DNA of 64,000 nt from Cocos nucifera (taxonomy: Eukaryota; Streptophyta; Magnoliopsida; Arecales; Arecaceae). The notes beneath the pieces are model-generated. The model did not search any database and had not been told where the DNA came from. It saw nothing but the letters and a program-made list of their open reading frames with translations. Below are positions 59,582-64,000 of this stretch, piece after piece (the stretch's first letter is position 1; each line of letters opens with the position of its first letter). Location: assembly GCA_006176705.1 (NCBI GenBank), contig QRFJ01004250.1:1-64000 (forward strand). Reading direction: 5' to 3'. Made by a program: the position numbers and the translations under genes.

Positions 59582-60206
59582 TTCTGGACATAATAAGAAA
59601 CTAGTATGAAGGAAGGCCTTAATGTAGTGAATATAATATAAGCATTTCAATCTAGAATTAAATTAATCGAAATCGGCCAGGTAAATGGGAGAGAAATGGG
59701 AGTCCCCCCATTGCTTTTCCTTAGACACCAATAAATTGGCCAGGTCAGACAACGGAACCAATTAAAAAATCATGTTCTCTTTACCAATCAAGAACCATTT
59801 TTTCTAGACACCGATTGATCAATTAGACATCCTGACTGATTCAGCTATAGATTAATTACACTACAACTTAATATAATTTTTTTATAGAGGGATTTAAAAA
59901 TGGTCTCAATGCACATATTGATTTAAAACAAACTAAATGCATAATAGCATTAATTATGATAAAATTTATATATATCAATTAACATGTATAATTATTCTAG
60001 GACAACCATCATTATATAGTGAATACTTTCCACTATATCAGGGCAACCTTTACAGAATAATATATACAACATAATCTCATTATGATAAGAAAAAGAATAT
60101 GATCTCATCATATAAAATAACATGCTAAAAATATTATATCATATTTTTTCATTTATGCCATTATACTTATAAGCAAAGCATTATATGATTTAACCTAATA
60201 AGGCTT

Positions 60207-60218
60207 GCTCTGATACCA
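60207..60218 (-). promoter_or_regulatory. Primer binding site of element E
   Basis: GCTCTGATACCA (plus strand), the complement of TGGTATCAGAGC, directly next to the 5' LTR that starts at 60220. Confidence 0.9.
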
Positions 60219-60219
60219 C

Positions 60220-60287
60220 TGATGGGATTGGTGTACAGGGCGGAAGCATGGATTTCAAAGCAAAAATATGAAATCATATAAACCAAA
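60220..60287 (-). repeat. 5' LTR of element E, 68-bp stub before the gap
   Basis: Begins TGATGGGATTGGTGTACAGG as at 52674. About 2.4 kb of this LTR must be missing in or beyond the gap. Confidence 0.9.
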
Positions 60288-61287
60288 NNNNNNNNNNNNN
60301 NNNNNNNNNNNNNNNNNNNNNNNNNNNNNNNNNNNNNNNNNNNNNNNNNNNNNNNNNNNNNNNNNNNNNNNNNNNNNNNNNNNNNNNNNNNNNNNNNNNN
60401 NNNNNNNNNNNNNNNNNNNNNNNNNNNNNNNNNNNNNNNNNNNNNNNNNNNNNNNNNNNNNNNNNNNNNNNNNNNNNNNNNNNNNNNNNNNNNNNNNNNN
60501 NNNNNNNNNNNNNNNNNNNNNNNNNNNNNNNNNNNNNNNNNNNNNNNNNNNNNNNNNNNNNNNNNNNNNNNNNNNNNNNNNNNNNNNNNNNNNNNNNNNN
60601 NNNNNNNNNNNNNNNNNNNNNNNNNNNNNNNNNNNNNNNNNNNNNNNNNNNNNNNNNNNNNNNNNNNNNNNNNNNNNNNNNNNNNNNNNNNNNNNNNNNN
60701 NNNNNNNNNNNNNNNNNNNNNNNNNNNNNNNNNNNNNNNNNNNNNNNNNNNNNNNNNNNNNNNNNNNNNNNNNNNNNNNNNNNNNNNNNNNNNNNNNNNN
60801 NNNNNNNNNNNNNNNNNNNNNNNNNNNNNNNNNNNNNNNNNNNNNNNNNNNNNNNNNNNNNNNNNNNNNNNNNNNNNNNNNNNNNNNNNNNNNNNNNNNN
60901 NNNNNNNNNNNNNNNNNNNNNNNNNNNNNNNNNNNNNNNNNNNNNNNNNNNNNNNNNNNNNNNNNNNNNNNNNNNNNNNNNNNNNNNNNNNNNNNNNNNN
61001 NNNNNNNNNNNNNNNNNNNNNNNNNNNNNNNNNNNNNNNNNNNNNNNNNNNNNNNNNNNNNNNNNNNNNNNNNNNNNNNNNNNNNNNNNNNNNNNNNNNN
61101 NNNNNNNNNNNNNNNNNNNNNNNNNNNNNNNNNNNNNNNNNNNNNNNNNNNNNNNNNNNNNNNNNNNNNNNNNNNNNNNNNNNNNNNNNNNNNNNNNNNN
61201 NNNNNNNNNNNNNNNNNNNNNNNNNNNNNNNNNNNNNNNNNNNNNNNNNNNNNNNNNNNNNNNNNNNNNNNNNNNNNNNNNNNNNNN
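60288..61287. other. Assembly gap, exactly 1000 N
   Basis: The round number shows a placeholder, not a measured length. Left edge: start of E's LTR. Right edge: RT-RNase H connection of element D. Confidence 0.98.
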
Positions 61288-62588
61288 AAGACCAACATCA
61301 TATCCTTAGTTCTTCTCAAGTACTTAAGGATACATTTCACAGAAGTCCAGTGTTCTTCACCTGGATTTGACTGATATCTGCTTGTGACACTCACAGCATG
61401 GGCTATATCAGGTCGTGTACATAGCATGGCATACATGAGGCTCCCTATTGCAGAAGCATAAGGGATCTTGCTCATGCGTTCTATTTCCTCAGGTGTGCTG
61501 GGGCACATCTTCTTGGAAAGATGAATACCATGTCTGAAGGGTATTAATCCCCTCTTAGAGTTTTCCATACTAAACCTCTTTAGTACTTCCTCTATGTACA
61601 TCTTCTGTGAAAGTCCTAGCATCCTATTCGGTCTATCCCTATAGACCTTAATTCCTAGAATAAAGGATGCTTCACCTAGGTCTTTCATGGAGAATTCCTT
61701 AGACAACCACATCTTGACTGATGTCAACATGGGAATATCATTCCCAATAAGGAGGATGTCATCCACGTACAATACGAGGAAGACAACAGCGCTCCCACTG
61801 ACCCTTTTGAAAACACATGGTTCCTCTTCATTTTTGATGAAACCAAACTTTTTGATCACATCATTGAAACGAGTGTTCCAGCTCCGAGATGCTTGCTTAA
61901 GTCCATATATGGACCTTTGCAGCTTGCAAACCTTGTGATCAGTATCACTGGATGTGAAACCTAGCGGCTGTTCCATATAGATATCTTCCTCAAGATATCC
62001 ATTTAGGAATGCCGTTTTCACGTCCATTTGCCATATTTCATAATCGAAATAGGCTGCAACAGCAAGCAATGTGCGGATGGATTTTAGCATAGCTACCGGG
62101 GAAAAGGTATCCTGATAGTCAATGCCTTCACGTTGACTATAACCTTTTGCCACCAGTCTAGCCTTGAATGTCTCCACATTCCCATCTGCACCAATCTTTC
62201 TCTTGAAGATCCATTTACACCCAATAGGTACTATACCTTCTGGTGGATCTACCAAGGTCCAGACTTGGTTTGAGTGCATCGAGTCGATCTCTGACTTCAT
62301 TGCCTCAAGCCATTTCTCGGAGTCGATATCTGATATCGCCTCGTTGTAGGTTTTGGGATCATCACCATGAGCACCATTACCTATGAGGAACATTTCCTCT
62401 ACGTCCTCTGAAATAATACCTAAGTATCTTTCAGGGGGACGGGAAACTCTTTCCGATCTACGAGGTGGAGGAGGTAGTGTTCTTATTGGCTCAACCTGAT
62501 TTGGTTCCACTTGGTCCTTAGCTCGTTCTGCTTGTGAGACTTTCTCATCAAGCTTAATCTGCTTTCCAATGCCACTATCTTGAATAAA
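61288..62588 (-). pseudogene. pol: Element D RT and start of RNase H (cut by the gap)
   Basis: Unbroken frame from the base after the stop (FIQDSGIGKQIKLDEK) through WQMDVKTAFLNGYLEEDIYM, YVDDILLIG (about 61766) and the connection to RRTKDMMLV at the gap. By eye the residues equal those of element A over the shared RT part, and the one-base shift of A near 12485 is absent. Together with the neighbouring ORF this is the best-preserved copy in the window. RNase H and the 3' LTR are hidden. Confidence 0.9.
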
Positions 62589-64000
62589 CTATTTTTCAAG
62601 AAATATGGCATGTCGACTCACAATCACATTGTGGTCTTCTGGAATGTAGAAATAGTATCCTAATGACTCTTTAGGATATCCTATGAATCGAGCTCTAAAG
62701 GACCTAAACTCTAACTTGTCCGCTTGTTGTCTTTTGACATAAGCCGGACAACCCCAAATTCTGAGATGACTCAGACTTGGTTTCTTACCGTGCCATATCT
62801 CATACGGTGTGGTAGGAACGGTTTTAGAGGGAACCCTATTCAGTAAATAGATTGAAGTTAATAATGAATGTCCCCAAAGAAAATCTGGGAGGTCTGTGAA
62901 GCTCATCATGGATCGAACCATATCCAATAGAGTCCGATTTCTCCGTTCTGAAACCCCGTTGAGTTGAGGTGTTCCTGGTGGAGTCCATTGAGAGACTATG
63001 CCATTTTCCCTAAGATAGTCTAGGAATTCCCGGCTAAGGTATTCACCTCCTCGATCTGATCGAAGAACCTTAATGGGTTTTCCAGTTTGTTTTTCTACTT
63101 CATGTCTGAATTCTTTGAACTTTTCAAAGGCTTCAGACTTATGTCTCATAAGATACACATACCCATACCTAGACAGATCATCGGTAAAGGTAATGAAGTA
63201 GACAAAATTGCCTCTAGCCGGCACATCGAATGGGCCGCACACATCAGTATGTACTAGGGCAAGGAGATCTGTGGCCCTCTCCCCATGTCCAACAAAAGGG
63301 AGTTTAGTCATTTTGCCTTGAAGACAAGATTCACAAGTTGGATATGACTCAAAAGTCAATGGACTCAATAGCCCATTTTTCTCCAATTTGTTAATCCTAT
63401 CTTCTGCTATATGACCTAATCTCAGGTGCCATAGATATCTGTCGTTTGGACTATCCCTAGGTCGTTTGGCATTCACGTTTTGCTCGATAGTTAAAACAGG
63501 TACATCAATATGCAACTGATAAAGACCATTAATAAGGAAACCATTTGCAATTTTATTTCTTTCATAAAGAATGTTACAATGGTCCTTAAAGAAGGTGATC
63601 ACATAACCTTCTTGTGCTAAGCATGAAACAGAAATCAAATTCCTGCTAGCTGCAGGCACATAATAACAGTCTTTTAAAACTAAGTCTAAACCAGATGGTA
63701 ATCGCAGAGGGTATGTTCCCACGGCTACTGCAGCAACTCTTGCTCCATTACCGACGCGTAGGATCATGTCTCCATCCCTCAGCCTCCTGCTATCCTCAAG
63801 ACCCTGCATAGAAGTGCACAGATGAGCACTAGAACCAGAGTCAAGCACCCAACTGGATGCAGAAGAAACCGTAAGGTTAGACTCAATAACGAGCATACCT
63901 CCAGAAGGACCTTCCTTCTTGTTCTTTAGGGTGGCCAGGTAAGTAGGGCAGTTCCGCTTCCAATGGCCGTCGCTGTTGCAATGGAAACACTTTCCTTTGC
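62589..64000 (-). pseudogene. gag-pol: Element D gag end, protease, integrase (open at window end)
   Basis: Enters from the right with the CCHC knuckle (about 63990-63945). Protease VLDSGSSAHLC is at about 63840, then the integrase zinc domain (YLWHLRLGHIAEDRINKL) and the D-D-E core as in A (HTDVCGPFDV, LRSDRGGEY, GVSERRNRTLL). Over 435 residues I see one difference from A (GNGARV preceded by Val instead of Ile). No internal stop before TAG at 62591-62589, which follows FLEK. Whether it is called dead depends on that stop. Confidence 0.9.

Larger units (their letters stand above)
59112..60219 (-). other. Leader of element E with a hairpin chain
   Basis: 1108 bases between the primer site and gag. 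At 59165-59581 at least six inverted repeats follow each other, described separately. The remainder (59600-60200) is AT-rich and shows no coding. Confidence 0.8.
52674..60287 (-). mobile_element. Copia element E (second family), running into the gap
   Basis: Minus-strand element unlike A in LTR and protein: 3' LTR 52674-55163, RNase H-RT-integrase-protease-gag 55164-59111, leader 59112-60219 with primer site 60207-60218, and the first 68 bases of the 5' LTR at 60220-60287. The 68 bases differ from the other LTR at two places. It interrupts the 5' LTR of C. Confidence 0.9.

Noticed and set aside
60255..62510. A very long ORF of 751 residues (and one on the other strand at 60268-61374)
   Set aside because: More than 300 residues are the N run translated as unknown; only the RT part right of 61287 is real.
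1..64000. A host gene, defence locus or biosynthetic cluster
   Set aside because: Every conserved protein segment found belongs to gag, protease, integrase, RT, RNase H or the gypsy antisense ORF; no other family was recognisable.

Overview
This is nuclear DNA from a flowering plant, probably a monocot and possibly a palm; the palm guess is inference from the style of the repeats. I could support no host gene and no RNA gene. Almost every base belongs to LTR retrotransposons or their wreckage: Ty1/copia elements with unusually long LTRs (about 2.2-2.5 kb), two Tat-type Ty3/gypsy elements, one Sirevirus fragment and one CACTA-like DNA transposon end.

Layout. 1-1212: right end of an unclassified LTR lying in the integrase tail of an old Tat-type gypsy element. 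1213-5549: that element's integrase C-terminus (+), its 3' non-coding part, and a long intron-containing antisense ORF (-) of the gypsy-type transposon (Transposase_28-like) kind. 5550-5882 and 16081-about 16484: its 3' LTR, split by copia element A. 5883-16075: element A (+), bounded by two LTRs and a CGGTC target-site duplication. 14580-18625: a tandem duplication of about 2.02 kb covering the end of A and its flank. 18505-19263: AT-rich palindromic DNA ending in a CACTA-type terminus. 19264-23370: decayed Sirevirus (-). 23400-31923: a second Tat-type gypsy element (+) with gag, protease, RT, two RNase H domains, integrase, a 164-bp tandem array built of paired hairpins, and an antisense ORF remnant.

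31924-64000 is a stack of copia elements, all on the minus strand: F (31924-36428), broken by B (36429-43747), whose 5' LTR is broken by C (43748-52673), whose 5' LTR is broken by E (52674-60287). E runs into a run of exactly 1000 N. Beyond it lies D (61288-64000, open to the right), whose protein is almost identical to that of A.

How the parts work together. Each copia copy follows the order LTR, tRNA-iMet primer site, structured leader, gag, protease, integrase, RT, RNase H, polypurine tract, LTR. The copies are dead or non-autonomous: frameshifts, nonsense codons, lost RNase H. The most interesting signals are (1) a chain of at least six hairpins in the leader of E just before gag, four of them sharing the apical motif TTGTG-N4-CACAA on different base stems that still pair; (2) a stop codon at the same place between integrase and RT in all four A-family copies; (3) the 164-bp array with two covarying hairpins per unit; (4) a conserved hairpin in the A-family leader; (5) mosaic LTRs that point to gene conversion; and (6) the near identity of A and D across a scaffold gap, although A's own LTRs differ.
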